Part shown: one piece after another, positions 16,941 through 25,051 of the stretch
How the letters are laid out: the number at the start of each line of letters is the position of its first letter
Position numbering within the stretch: position 1 is the first letter of the stretch
Assembly (NCBI GenBank): GCA_016871495.1
Contig: VHDF01000019.1
Location: 1 to 64,000, forward strand
Direction: 5' to 3'
Origin: Verrucomicrobiota bacterium
GTDB taxonomy: Bacteria; Verrucomicrobiota; Verrucomicrobiia; Limisphaerales; VHDF01
Length of the DNA stretch: 64,000 bases
Notes under the pieces: model-generated
Told to the model about the DNA's origin: nothing
Database searches by the model: none
The model's input: the letters and a program-made list of their open reading frames with translations, nothing else
Program-made: the position numbers and the translations under genes

Positions 16941-17258
16941 CTAAAAGACGGTGAACTTCGGCGCGTCGTTCATGGACCAGAGAGTCAGAACCATCATCCC
17001 TGCGAAAAAGAAGGCGGTCATCAGCAGGATGCCGTAGATCATCTTCTTCTCCCCGACCAAGTGCATGAAGTATCCGGCCACCAAGAACGCCTTCACCGAC
17101 GCGATGAACAACGCCACCGCGACCGTCACGGCCACGCTGTCGAAGTGAACGGCGTACATCGCCACCGTGATCAGCGTTCCCACGAGCAGCGCCAGGAACA
17201 CGCCGATGTACACCTTCAGATGCTTCTTGATGGCTTCCGGAGAATGAGAGTCGCCCAT
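16941..17258 (-). CDS. Cytochrome c oxidase subunit IV-like protein
   Basis: A 105-residue protein with three membrane segments (about 14-36, 42-62 and 74-94). The segment VKAFLVAGYFMHLVGEKKMI is typical of prokaryotic COX4/CyoD-like subunits. It is thought to stabilise the catalytic core. It sits 26 bases after the subunit III gene. The leader sequence just before its ATG contains an 11-base match to the 3' tail of 16S rRNA (see findings) rather than a normal Shine-Dalgarno site. Confidence 0.85.
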   Translation of the reverse strand: MGDSHSPEAIKKHLKVYIGVFLALLVGTLITVAMYAVHFDSVAVTVAVALFIASVKAFLVAGYFMHLVGEKKMIYGILLMTAFFFAGMMVLTLWSMNDAPKFTVF

Positions 17259-17284
17259 AACAGAAAGGAGGTTTTAAGACAAAA

Positions 17285-18109
17285 TTACAGAAGATACAGC
17301 ACGGGGAAGAGGAAGATCCAAACCAGATCGACGAAATGCCAAAACAAACCGGAGACCTCGACGCGATTCGCGTAACGCTCCGGATCCTTTTTCCACAAGG
17401 CCGCGCCCGGCCCCCAGATGTAGGCGATGACCAGTGCGCCCCCGATGACGTGCAAGGCGTGCAGCGCCGTCAGCGTGAAATAGATCGCGAAAAAGGTGCT
17501 ATGGGCGGGAACAAACGCCGACAGCCGCTTGATGTTGGCGGTGTCGATTTTGACCGGTGGGGGATGCTTGACGAATCCCGGCGCCTTCGACTCTTCCGCC
17601 TGCTGCTTCGAAGGGACACGGTAATGAAAGGCGTCCGGGTGCAGCGTGATTTGGCTGAGGTTTTTCTGCTTCAGCGTGTGATGCGTCCAAAACATCGGGT
17701 TGCCCTCGAGATGCCCGGTCACGCTCTTGCCGTCCGTCGTCCAAACCTCGTAGTGCACGAATTTGTCGTGGTACTCGAATGCCTTGATGCAGACGAAGCC
17801 CAGCGCGCACAGAAGCGTGACGAGCTGGTATTTCCGGTAAGCCTTGAAATTCCCCATCTTCAACGAAGCCCACGCCAGGACCACGGTGATGCTCGAGGTG
17901 ATGAGCACGGTGGTGTTGAACGTCCCGATTGGGATGTTCAGCAGACCGTGCGGCCAGGTGCCAGGATCCGCCCCGACCCGCAGGAGAATGTAAGAGGAGA
18001 AGAGGGCTCCGAAAAGCATGACTTCGGAAGCCAGAAAAAGCCAGATGCCCAGCTTGGCGTTGTACAAGCCCGTGTCCTCGCGGGCTTGGGAAGTATAGGG
18101 AATTTCCAT
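17285..18109 (-). CDS. coxC: Cytochrome c oxidase subunit III
   Basis: A 274-residue protein with conserved LGIWLFLASEVMLFGALF at the first helix and HVIGGALVIAYIWG plus WHFVDLVWIFLFPVLYL at the end. Helices 4 and 5 are separated by a roughly 70-residue polar insert (WTTDGKSV to DTANIKRL) that should lie outside the membrane and is longer than in proteobacterial subunit III. ATG 18109 gives the usual short N-terminus. The gene follows coxA by 40 bases. Confidence 0.92.
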   Translation of the reverse strand: MEIPYTSQAREDTGLYNAKLGIWLFLASEVMLFGALFSSYILLRVGADPGTWPHGLLNIPIGTFNTTVLITSSITVVLAWASLKMGNFKAYRKYQLVTLLCALGFVCIKAFEYHDKFVHYEVWTTDGKSVTGHLEGNPMFWTHHTLKQKNLSQITLHPDAFHYRVPSKQQAEESKAPGFVKHPPPVKIDTANIKRLSAFVPAHSTFFAIYFTLTALHALHVIGGALVIAYIWGPGAALWKKDPERYANRVEVSGLFWHFVDLVWIFLFPVLYLL

Positions 18110-18149
18110 GAAATTGAGGGATGCGATGATCGTTGCGGGAAGGCGGGCC

Positions 18150-19952
18150 TCAGGACTTCTGGTTCTGCATGATGAAATCCTTCGAGGCTCCCTCCACGCT
18201 GTAGTCATAGGGGCCGCGATAGACTTTCACGGGCTCGCTGAAATTGCCATGTGGAGGCGGCGTCGGCGTGGCCCATTCCAGGGTCGTTGCGTCCCAGGGA
18301 TTGTCGTTCTCCACTTTCTTGCCTGATCTCAGGCTCGCAAAGAAATTGAAGATGAAAGGAATCTGCGCCAGCCCCAGCATCCAGGATCCGACCGAAATCC
18401 AGGAGTTCATTTCCACGTAAATGTCGGGCAACGCGATCACTCCCTCGTTGGCCTTCTGGCCGTAGGTCGCCCCGCCGTCCACCATGCGGCGACCGAGCCC
18501 CGCCATCCCTTGAGTGAACATGGGCATGAACACGACGTTCATGAACAAGAGCGAGAGGCCGAAATGAACCTTGCCCAGAAACTCGTTCATGTAACGCCCC
18601 GTGATCTTGGGGTACCAGTAATAAACACCGGCGAAGAGGCCGAAGATCGTGCCCGGCGCCACCACGTAATGGAAGTGCGCGATGACGTAATAGGTGTCGT
18701 GCAGGTGAATATCGCTGAAATTGAATCCCAAGGGCAAACCGGTCAGGCCGCCAATGCCGAACATGACCAGAAAAGCCAGCGAGAAGCACATCGGGGTGTT
18801 GAATCGAATGGAACCTCCCCATAAGGAGATAAAGAGACACGTCAAAATGATCACCGACGGGATCGAAATGATCATCGTCGTGGTCTGGAAGAAGGTGCTG
18901 ATCTTCGTTCCCATCCCGGTGAGATACATGTGATGCGCCCACACGATGAAGGAGATGAATCCCACCGCGAGAACCGAATAGACGAGGGAACGGTAACCCC
19001 AGAGCGGGCGGCGGGTGTTGTTGGCGATGATCTCGGCCACAATGCCCATCGCCGGCAAAATCAGAACGTACACCTCGGGATGGCCCAGGAACCAAAATAA
19101 GTGCTGCCAAAGCAAGGGGCTGCCGCCGCCGCTGATGTCATAAGGCTTCCCTGAAATCATCAGGCCCGTGGGCAGGAAAAAGCTCGTCCCAAACACCTTG
19201 TCCATCAACTGCATCACGCCCGCCGCTTCGAGGGGAGGAAAGGCCAGCAGCAGAATGAACGCGGTGACGAACTGCGCCCAGGTGAAAAACGGCATGCGCA
19301 TCCAGGTCATTCCCGGCGCTCTCAGCTGAATGATGGTCGCGACGAAATTCACCGCCCCCAACAACGACGACGTGATCAGCAGCACCATCCCGATGATCCA
19401 ATAGGTCTGGCCTTGGGTCGGGATCACGGTCGCCAGCGGCGAGTAGGAGGTCCAGCCCGCTTGCGCCGCGCCGCCCGGGATGAAAAAGCTCACGAACATC
19501 ACGATGCCACCGAGCAGGAAGCAATGGTAACTCGCCATGTTGACCCGGGGGAACGCCATGTCGGGGGCTCCGATCTGGAGCGGCACCACATAATTGCCGA
19601 ACGCGGCAAAAGCCAGGGGCACGACCGCCAAGAACACCATGATGGTGCCATGCATGGCGCCAAAGGCATTGTAAAGATCGGGACTCATTTTCCCATCCTT
19701 GGCCGCGTCTCCCAAAAAATACTCGAGAATGGCTCCGAAAAAGGGAATCGCCTCGTCCGGCTTCGCCATTTGCCACCGCATGAGCATCATCAGGCTGAAC
19801 CCAAAAAACATGAAGGCGAGGGCCGTCACGCCATACTGAATGCCAATCACCTTGTGATCGGTGGAAAAGACATAGCGTGTCCAGAAACTTTGGTGGCCAT
19901 GGTCGTGGGCGTGCCCTTCGGCATGGTGCGAGTGTTTCTCGGTCGGATGCAT
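18150..19952 (-). CDS. coxA: Cytochrome c oxidase subunit I
   Basis: A 600-residue haem-copper oxidase catalytic subunit with twelve or more membrane helices. Ligands can be seen: the low-spin haem His in FGAMHGTIMVF, the CuB His and cross-linked Tyr in GHPEVYVLILP, the two CuB histidines in WAHHMYLTG, and the high-spin and low-spin haem histidines in HDTYYVIAHFHYV. The Glu-less or altered D-channel cannot be judged by eye. The N-terminus is His-rich (EKHSHHAEGHAHDHGH). ATG 19952 is used; a TTG lies two codons upstream. Confidence 0.95.
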   Translation of the reverse strand: MHPTEKHSHHAEGHAHDHGHQSFWTRYVFSTDHKVIGIQYGVTALAFMFFGFSLMMLMRWQMAKPDEAIPFFGAILEYFLGDAAKDGKMSPDLYNAFGAMHGTIMVFLAVVPLAFAAFGNYVVPLQIGAPDMAFPRVNMASYHCFLLGGIVMFVSFFIPGGAAQAGWTSYSPLATVIPTQGQTYWIIGMVLLITSSLLGAVNFVATIIQLRAPGMTWMRMPFFTWAQFVTAFILLLAFPPLEAAGVMQLMDKVFGTSFFLPTGLMISGKPYDISGGGSPLLWQHLFWFLGHPEVYVLILPAMGIVAEIIANNTRRPLWGYRSLVYSVLAVGFISFIVWAHHMYLTGMGTKISTFFQTTTMIISIPSVIILTCLFISLWGGSIRFNTPMCFSLAFLVMFGIGGLTGLPLGFNFSDIHLHDTYYVIAHFHYVVAPGTIFGLFAGVYYWYPKITGRYMNEFLGKVHFGLSLLFMNVVFMPMFTQGMAGLGRRMVDGGATYGQKANEGVIALPDIYVEMNSWISVGSWMLGLAQIPFIFNFFASLRSGKKVENDNPWDATTLEWATPTPPPHGNFSEPVKVYRGPYDYSVEGASKDFIMQNQKS

Positions 19953-20063
19953 GATCAATAGGCCTGAGTCGGGTCGGTTGAGCGCGAATCGCTCTTCGCG
20001 GCAATAAGTTTCACTGTCTTAGCGGCGCTGTTGCCGCACTGTCAATGCGAGACTGCCTCATTC

Positions 20064-20966
20064 TCACTTCACTTTATCGAAAACCATCAATCCCAGCAAC
20101 AGCGGGAGATACAAAATGGAAACAAAAAACAACTGACGAGCCCGCTTCATCTCCATGCCCGCCGCAAACCGGATGGCCGAGATCAGGAAGATCCCGCCCA
20201 GCCCCACCGCTCCCACAAAATACCAGGCGCCAGAGAGCCCCAGCGCCACCGGAAACAGACTGATGAAGCACAGTCCGAGCGTGTGGCAAACCGCCTGCCG
20301 GCCCGTTCTCGATCCGTCCGTGTCCTCCACCGCCAGCATGCGAAATCCACCCCGGGCGTAATCCTCACGGTACAGCCAGGCGATGGCCAAAAAATGCGGC
20401 AATTGCCAAAAGAACAAAATGCCAAAAAGCGCCCAGCCACCCGGCGTGATTTCGTCCCGCACCGCCGTCCATCCCATCAACGGGGGCAAGGCGCCCGGAA
20501 TCGCGCCGATCACCGTGTTCAACGTGGTGATACGCTTCAAAGGGGTATAAATGAAAAGGTAAGAGATCGAAGTCAGCGCTCCCAACAAAGAGGTCGTCCC
20601 ATTAACGAAAAGAGCCAGGTAAACCACTCCGACCACGGAAAGCCCCGCTCCCGCCCAGGTGACAAAGGTGGCGGTCAGACGGCCCGATGGGAGCGGACGC
20701 GATTCCGTTCGCCGCATGCGGGCATCATCGTCTTTCTCCAAAAGCTGGTTCAACGCGGCGGCGCCACCCGCCAGCATCCCGGTGCCGAACAACACATGAA
20801 AAAGGAGGGCGTAATCGACGGGCCCCCGGAACGCGAGATAGGCGCCCACCAGCGTGGTCAGGAGGACCAGGGCGGTCAGTCGGGCCTTGAATAAGTCGGC
20901 AAACACCGCGCCCATCCCTTTTTCCAAGGGACGCGTTGTTTCCAAACTTTGCGCCGTCGCTTTCAT
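20064..20966 (-). CDS. ctaB: Protohaem IX farnesyltransferase (haem O synthase)
   Basis: A 300-residue UbiA-type prenyltransferase with about nine membrane helices. The first Asp-rich motif NQLLEKDDDARMRRTESRPL corresponds to the NxxxDxxxD site that binds farnesyl pyrophosphate and Mg. It converts haem B to haem O for the oxidase. It begins about 15 bases after the ctaA stop, and coxA follows on the same strand. ATG 20966 is chosen over a TTG one codon earlier. Confidence 0.92.
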   Translation of the reverse strand: MKATAQSLETTRPLEKGMGAVFADLFKARLTALVLLTTLVGAYLAFRGPVDYALLFHVLFGTGMLAGGAAALNQLLEKDDDARMRRTESRPLPSGRLTATFVTWAGAGLSVVGVVYLALFVNGTTSLLGALTSISYLFIYTPLKRITTLNTVIGAIPGALPPLMGWTAVRDEITPGGWALFGILFFWQLPHFLAIAWLYREDYARGGFRMLAVEDTDGSRTGRQAVCHTLGLCFISLFPVALGLSGAWYFVGAVGLGGIFLISAIRFAAGMEMKRARQLFFVSILYLPLLLGLMVFDKVK

Positions 20967-20981
20967 CAATGGAACCGCAGC

Positions 20982-22193
20982 CTACGTCGTCGAGGCCTGG
21001 GCATGGCTCCAGACCGGTTCTTGAGGCCTCGCCCCGGAATTCGAGTTCTTGCGAGACTCCCGGTTCACCGCGAGCGCCATCGTGAACAGCACCGACCAAA
21101 CCAGCGTCAGCGCTCCCACCACGACATGAGCGGTGGCGATGTCAGCGGCCTTGTTGCTCCAGACCGTCCAAGCACCCAGGCCCGCCTGCACCGAAACCAA
21201 AGCGGCCCCAGCCATGGACCAACGCCGCCAGGCGCAGGAAGCTTCTCGAAAAGCAAGGCCAACAACAACCACAACCAAGCCCACAATTGCAAGCGCCGTC
21301 AGTCGATGGATCATGTGCAGCAGAATCTGCCCACCCGTGATGGGGTGAAAATCCCGGACATCGACGCGGCTGTTGTTGATGAGTTCCAGGAATGCGGCAT
21401 CGGTGGGAGGCCAAATCTTTCCATAGGCGAGTGGAAAATCCGGCACCGCCAGCCCCGCGTGCTGATGCCGCATGGATGCCCCCAACAATAATTGCGCGAA
21501 GATCACGATCGACAGCGTCAAGACCAAGCCGAACATTCGGGGATTCGTCGTTTCTCGAAGCGAAGCGTTCCGCCAAGCTTTCCATCGTCCGTTGAAAAGA
21601 ACCGCGAGCACGGCGCTCAGGCAAAAGAACAGTTGGGCGAGCGCCGCATGCACGATGCCGAGACTGTCGATCATCATCACGACTCTGAGCCCCCCGAACA
21701 GGCCCTGGATAAGCACGAGCGCCAGGGCGGCCAGGGTCAGCCAGCGCAAGCTTCGAGGGGCCGCGTCGCATTGAGGCCACACGCGTCCCACGAAATAGGC
21801 CGCCACGCCGGTTGCGAGCAGGAAAATGACGTTGCCGAGGCTGATCGAACCCTTGAAGGCCGCCGCGGCTCCCAGCACCGCGCAAACGATGCCGAACCCG
21901 CGCAACCAGGGGCGACTCGCCTTCCCGTTCACCCAGAGTGCAAGCCACAAGGTCAGAAATCCAACCAAGGAGGCCCAGAGCCGGTGGGAATGTTCGTAAA
22001 GGATCCCGCCAACCCACTGGCTGACAGGAAAAGCGAACATGTTGTATCCATAGCTATTGGGCCAATCCGGCACCGCCATGCCGACCCCATGACTGGTCAC
22101 CAATCCCCCGATGGCAATCAGAATCAAGGTCCCCAAGGCCAGAACCATGGAGAGCCGGCGCCAGCCGGGGGGGAATTCCGATGCGGAGTGCAA
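20982..22193 (-). CDS. ctaA: Haem A synthase (COX15/CtaA)
   Basis: A 403-residue membrane protein with about eight helices in two related halves. Haem-ligand histidines are visible in YEHSHRLWAS, GIVHAALAQ, HMIHRLTAL and ATAHVVVGAL. It oxidises the C8 methyl of haem O to give haem A. The start is a TTG at 22193 because the first helix (SMVLALGTLILIAIGGLVTS) begins only 14 residues in; the next ATG (22148) would trim the helix edge. A hairpin with a TTCG loop lies just upstream, between this gene and the copper-type protein. Confidence 0.9.
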   Translation of the reverse strand: MHSASEFPPGWRRLSMVLALGTLILIAIGGLVTSHGVGMAVPDWPNSYGYNMFAFPVSQWVGGILYEHSHRLWASLVGFLTLWLALWVNGKASRPWLRGFGIVCAVLGAAAAFKGSISLGNVIFLLATGVAAYFVGRVWPQCDAAPRSLRWLTLAALALVLIQGLFGGLRVVMMIDSLGIVHAALAQLFFCLSAVLAVLFNGRWKAWRNASLRETTNPRMFGLVLTLSIVIFAQLLLGASMRHQHAGLAVPDFPLAYGKIWPPTDAAFLELINNSRVDVRDFHPITGGQILLHMIHRLTALAIVGLVVVVVGLAFREASCAWRRWSMAGAALVSVQAGLGAWTVWSNKAADIATAHVVVGALTLVWSVLFTMALAVNRESRKNSNSGARPQEPVWSHAQASTT

Positions 22194-22224
22194 GGCCGGT
22201 TTTCGCTAAAGTTCTAAACGGAAA

Positions 22225-22248
22225 CCGCTGCGGCCGAAGCCGCAGCGG
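22225..22248 (-). terminator. Hairpin with TTCG loop between copper-type gene and ctaA
   Basis: A perfect 10-base-pair stem CCGCTGCGGC/GCCGCAGCGG. On the minus strand the loop reads TTCG closed by C-G, an exceptionally stable tetraloop, and is followed by TTTCCGTTTAG. It begins 37 bases after the stop at 22285. It fits a rho-independent terminator, or a partial terminator that lowers expression of the oxidase genes relative to the secreted protein. Confidence 0.65.
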
Positions 22249-22284
22249 CAACCTGGAAACGATTCGAAACGTGTCGAGTCTTCC

Positions 22285-22989
22285 TTACGGCTTGATGTCC
22301 AGGGTGAAATCCGCCTTCACGTTATCCGAAGCGACGGTGATTTCCTTGGTTTGATCAGCGCATTTGCGATGCACCACCGCCAGCGTGAACTTGCCGGGCG
22401 GAACGTTCTTGATCGTGAAGCTGCCGTCTTTTCCGGTCACGGCATAGAAAGAGTGATCGAGAATGCCAACATAGGCGAACATCCAGTTATGCACGTCACA
22501 TTTGAAGCGCAGGAACACCTCGGGATGATCGAAGGTTTTGACGATGTCAGGACCCTTGGCGATTTGCGCCTGATTGGATTCCTTGTTCATCGACCCCGGA
22601 CTGGGAGTGATGTGCACGTTGTGCAGAAGCGGATCGGAATTTTTGACGACCAGTTTTTGCTTCGTTTGCAATCCCATGACGTAGGGGATGTATTCGCAAC
22701 CGACTTGATCCATGACGGCAGGCTGGGCGGGAGGGGCGAAGGTTTTCCCTTCCAAACCAGATTTCAAGTAGACGAACACGTCGCCGAGGGTGCCGCCGTC
22801 TCCGGTCACGAAGAACCGCGTGGTCGGCTTATTCGGGTTGGTCTTGCCGCACTGAGGATCCAGAGGCAACGGCCTTTCCGGAGGCGGTGTGCCCTTCAAA
22901 AGGATTTTCCCGGTGATATCCGCCGCATACCCGGCGTGGAGCGCAGCCGCCAGACCTGCGAGGATGCCAAGGCGGAGAGTCATTTTCAT
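22285..22989 (-). CDS. Secreted cupredoxin-like/carboxypeptidase-regulatory-like protein
   Basis: A 234-residue exported protein (signal MKMTLRLGILAGLAAALHAGYA). A metal-site-like segment FKCDVHNWMFAYVG near 165-178 has Cys, His and Met spaced as in type-1 copper proteins, with an earlier His in LLHNVHITPSPGSM. The last 60 residues (TGKDGSFTIKNVPPGKFTL) look like a carboxypeptidase regulatory-like beta sandwich. Related proteins are sometimes called methylamine utilisation proteins. Its place directly before the ctaA-coxB locus suggests an electron carrier or copper protein for the oxidase. Confidence 0.7.
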   Translation of the reverse strand: MKMTLRLGILAGLAAALHAGYAADITGKILLKGTPPPERPLPLDPQCGKTNPNKPTTRFFVTGDGGTLGDVFVYLKSGLEGKTFAPPAQPAVMDQVGCEYIPYVMGLQTKQKLVVKNSDPLLHNVHITPSPGSMNKESNQAQIAKGPDIVKTFDHPEVFLRFKCDVHNWMFAYVGILDHSFYAVTGKDGSFTIKNVPPGKFTLAVVHRKCADQTKEITVASDNVKADFTLDIKP

Positions 22990-23060
22990 AGTCGAAGAAT
23001 TGTCAGACACGTTCAAAGCTGAGTCAAATTATCAGCCGATATTTAGGGCAGCAAGCACTA

Positions 23061-23076
23061 TGTGAAAGTTTTCACA
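23061..23076. promoter_or_regulatory. CRP/FNR-type operator-like palindrome
   Basis: TGTGA-N6-TCACA, a perfect 16-base palindrome matching the CRP consensus half-sites, 72 bases upstream of the ATG at 22989 of the copper-type gene and about 40 bases beyond the ribH stop. A CRP/FNR-superfamily regulator could therefore control the respiratory locus. The regulator itself is not in the window. Confidence 0.55.
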
Positions 23077-23116
23077 AGCTCTTCTGTCCAGCATTTCGAC
23101 GCCTGATTGGAGGAGA

Positions 23117-23605
23117 CTATTCGTTGGAGAAGGAAGGCAGGGATCGGAGCGTTGCAACCATTTGCAAAGCCGTCATTGCCAATTCTTTACCTCGATTGAA
23201 TCGAGGTGACAAGCATCGTGACTCAGCTTGGCTTGGGGTCTCGAAAAGATAAACTCCGTGAATGACCGCCTTACCCGTTTCTACCTGTAATTCGGCCAGA
23301 GCCGTAGTGACTCCACTGACAATGTGGTCGGCATGCTTCGTTTCCCCCTGCATCACGACTCCCAGACAAATCACCGCCTCCAAATCGAGATCGCTGGCAC
23401 GAAGGAGTCTCGCCGCAGCGACCGGGATCTCGAATGCGCCTGGCACGCGAACCGTTCGCACCCGTTTCGCTTTCGATTTCTCCAGGATTCGTTCGGCCGC
23501 CCGCAGCATGCCGGAGACGTACTGATCGTTGTAGAGGGATCCAACAAGGCCAATCCTGGCGCCGCGAACGGCCCGAAAGTTCTGAGTCTTAAAGGGGCTC
23601 AACAT
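23117..23605 (-). CDS. ribH: 6,7-dimethyl-8-ribityllumazine synthase
   Basis: A 162-residue enzyme that condenses 5-amino-6-ribitylaminouracil with 3,4-dihydroxy-2-butanone 4-phosphate in riboflavin synthesis. Substrate-binding segments are present: GAFEIPVAAARL, the phosphate/catalytic stretch LGVVMQGETKHADHI, and the late NRGKELAMTALQM. The usual SRFN at the first strand reads SLYND. ATG 23605 begins five bases after the ribBA stop; a TTG at 23620 would overlap it. The pair forms a two-gene riboflavin operon. Confidence 0.92.
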   Translation of the reverse strand: MLSPFKTQNFRAVRGARIGLVGSLYNDQYVSGMLRAAERILEKSKAKRVRTVRVPGAFEIPVAAARLLRASDLDLEAVICLGVVMQGETKHADHIVSGVTTALAELQVETGKAVIHGVYLFETPSQAESRCLSPRFNRGKELAMTALQMVATLRSLPSFSNE

Positions 23606-23610
23606 ACCGA

Positions 23611-24825
23611 TTAAAGCCAATGTCCAAGCTTGCTTCGTTTTGTTGCTAAATATTTACGATTGTGTCGGTTAGGACTAATTCGAATGGGAACCTGCTCGAC
23701 GATGGTCAATCCGTATCCTTGCAGGCCCACGAGCTTCTTAGGGTTGTTGGTCAGTAACTTGATGGACTTGACCCCTAAATCGCACAAGATCTGGGCTCCC
23801 AGTCCGTACTCGCGAAGATCCATGGGAAAACCCAGTTTGAGGTTCGCCTCCACGGTATCCATCCCGTTCTCTTGCAATTTGTAAGCCTTAATCTTTGGGG
23901 CCAATCCAATCCCGCGACCTTCCTGCCGCATATACACCACCACCCCTCGACCCGCCTCGGAAACTTGCCTCATGGCCTGCCATAATTGGGGTCCACAATC
24001 ACACCGTTGAGACCCAAAAACATCCCCCGTCAGACATTCACTATGGACTCGGACAAGAACCGGTTCTTTCCCAGAAATATCGCCCTTAACCAGGGCTAAA
24101 TGATGTTTTCCATCAGTTCGTGAAAGATAAAGATGGAGGTCAAATTCCCCATGCTCGGTGGGAAGGTTGATGGATTCGACCTTTTCGACCAATTTTTCGC
24201 TTTCCCTGCGAAATTTGATCAAGTCTTCGATTGAGCAAATACGCAGGCGATGGCGGTCAGCAAATTTGCGGAGTTCGGGCAGGCGCGCCATGGAGCCGTC
24301 GTCGCTCATGATCTCACAGATGACGCCGACGGGTCGAAACCCGGCCAATCGCGCAAGATCCACCGCCGCCTCGGTATGGCCCGCTCGCTGCAATACACCT
24401 CCTGGCTTGGCGCGAAGTGGAAAGACGTGCCCCGGCTGCACCAAATCTTCTGGAACCGCAGTGGGATTGGCCAGGACTTGAATGGTGCGAGCCCGATCCG
24501 CCGCGCTGATCCCTGTCGAAATGCCGCTTGCGGCATCCACACTGACTTGAAAATCGGTTTTAAAGGTCTCCCGGTTCTGAGTGACCATGCGTTCAATGCC
24601 GAGCTGGCGCAAGCGATCCTCCACGGTCGGAGCGCAAATCAATCCACGCCCGAATTTCGCCATGAAGTTAATGGAAGAAGCGGTGGCCTTTTCAGCAGCC
24701 ATCACCAGGTCCCCCTCGTTCTCGCGATCTTCATCGTCCACAACGATCACCATCCTGCCGCGCCGCAGGTCCTGGACGACAGCTTCAATGGGGTCGAGCG
24801 GATGACGGGAAAGGCGTGCAGGCAT
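23611..24825 (-). CDS. ribBA: Bifunctional DHBP synthase / GTP cyclohydrolase II
   Basis: A 404-residue fusion. The RibB half (about 1-205) has [16 protein letters not shown] and the [14 protein letters not shown] segment and makes 3,4-dihydroxy-2-butanone 4-phosphate. The RibA half has the zinc site [17 protein letters not shown], the RQEGRGIGL loop and TNNPKKL, and opens GTP to start the other branch. All expected residues of both halves appear present, so both activities are likely. I did not see an FMN riboswitch upstream. Confidence 0.95.
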   Translation of the reverse strand: MPARLSRHPLDPIEAVVQDLRRGRMVIVVDDEDRENEGDLVMAAEKATASSINFMAKFGRGLICAPTVEDRLRQLGIERMVTQNRETFKTDFQVSVDAASGISTGISAADRARTIQVLANPTAVPEDLVQPGHVFPLRAKPGGVLQRAGHTEAAVDLARLAGFRPVGVICEIMSDDGSMARLPELRKFADRHRLRICSIEDLIKFRRESEKLVEKVESINLPTEHGEFDLHLYLSRTDGKHHLALVKGDISGKEPVLVRVHSECLTGDVFGSQRCDCGPQLWQAMRQVSEAGRGVVVYMRQEGRGIGLAPKIKAYKLQENGMDTVEANLKLGFPMDLREYGLGAQILCDLGVKSIKLLTNNPKKLVGLQGYGLTIVEQVPIRISPNRHNRKYLATKRSKLGHWL

Positions 24826-24925
24826 GCTGGATGAATTGGGCGGGGGAGTGCGAGCCCGCGACCGAATTAATCACACACGACGGTACGGTTCAACCGCCGT
24901 CTCTGCACACCCCAAAAAACGTGCT

Positions 24926-24950
24926 GTGCATCCGCAAGTTGTGGATGCAC
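24926..24950. repeat. Solo terminal-repeat remnant of the dispersed family
   Basis: GTGCATCC and GGATGCAC, the two outer ends of the repeat family, sit only nine bases apart, with the left-end bases GCAAGTTGT between them. It looks like an element reduced to its ends. It lies in the divergent gap between ribBA and the sialidase-like gene; the rest of that 226-base gap shows no other feature. Confidence 0.55.
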
Positions 24951-25051
24951 CCAAACGTGGAGTTCGCGAGAATTCCGTTTTGCCTGTTCGAGTCCGGCGG
25001 TTTACATAAGGGGAGTCTCGTGCTCGTATTTCGAGCGCCACTTCGAAATCC

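Noticed and set aside
15647-19952. caa3-type oxidase
   Set aside because: Subunit II ends soon after the CuA domain and lacks a haem c motif, so the oxidase is called aa3-type.
20031-20894. A long plus-strand frame (287 codons) opposite ctaB
   Set aside because: Composition is Arg/Gln/His-rich with no family features, typical of the antisense of a hydrophobic membrane gene; ctaB itself is clear.
24826-25051. An FMN riboswitch before ribBA
   Set aside because: The conserved RFN core bases were looked for on the coding strand and not found in the 226-base gap.
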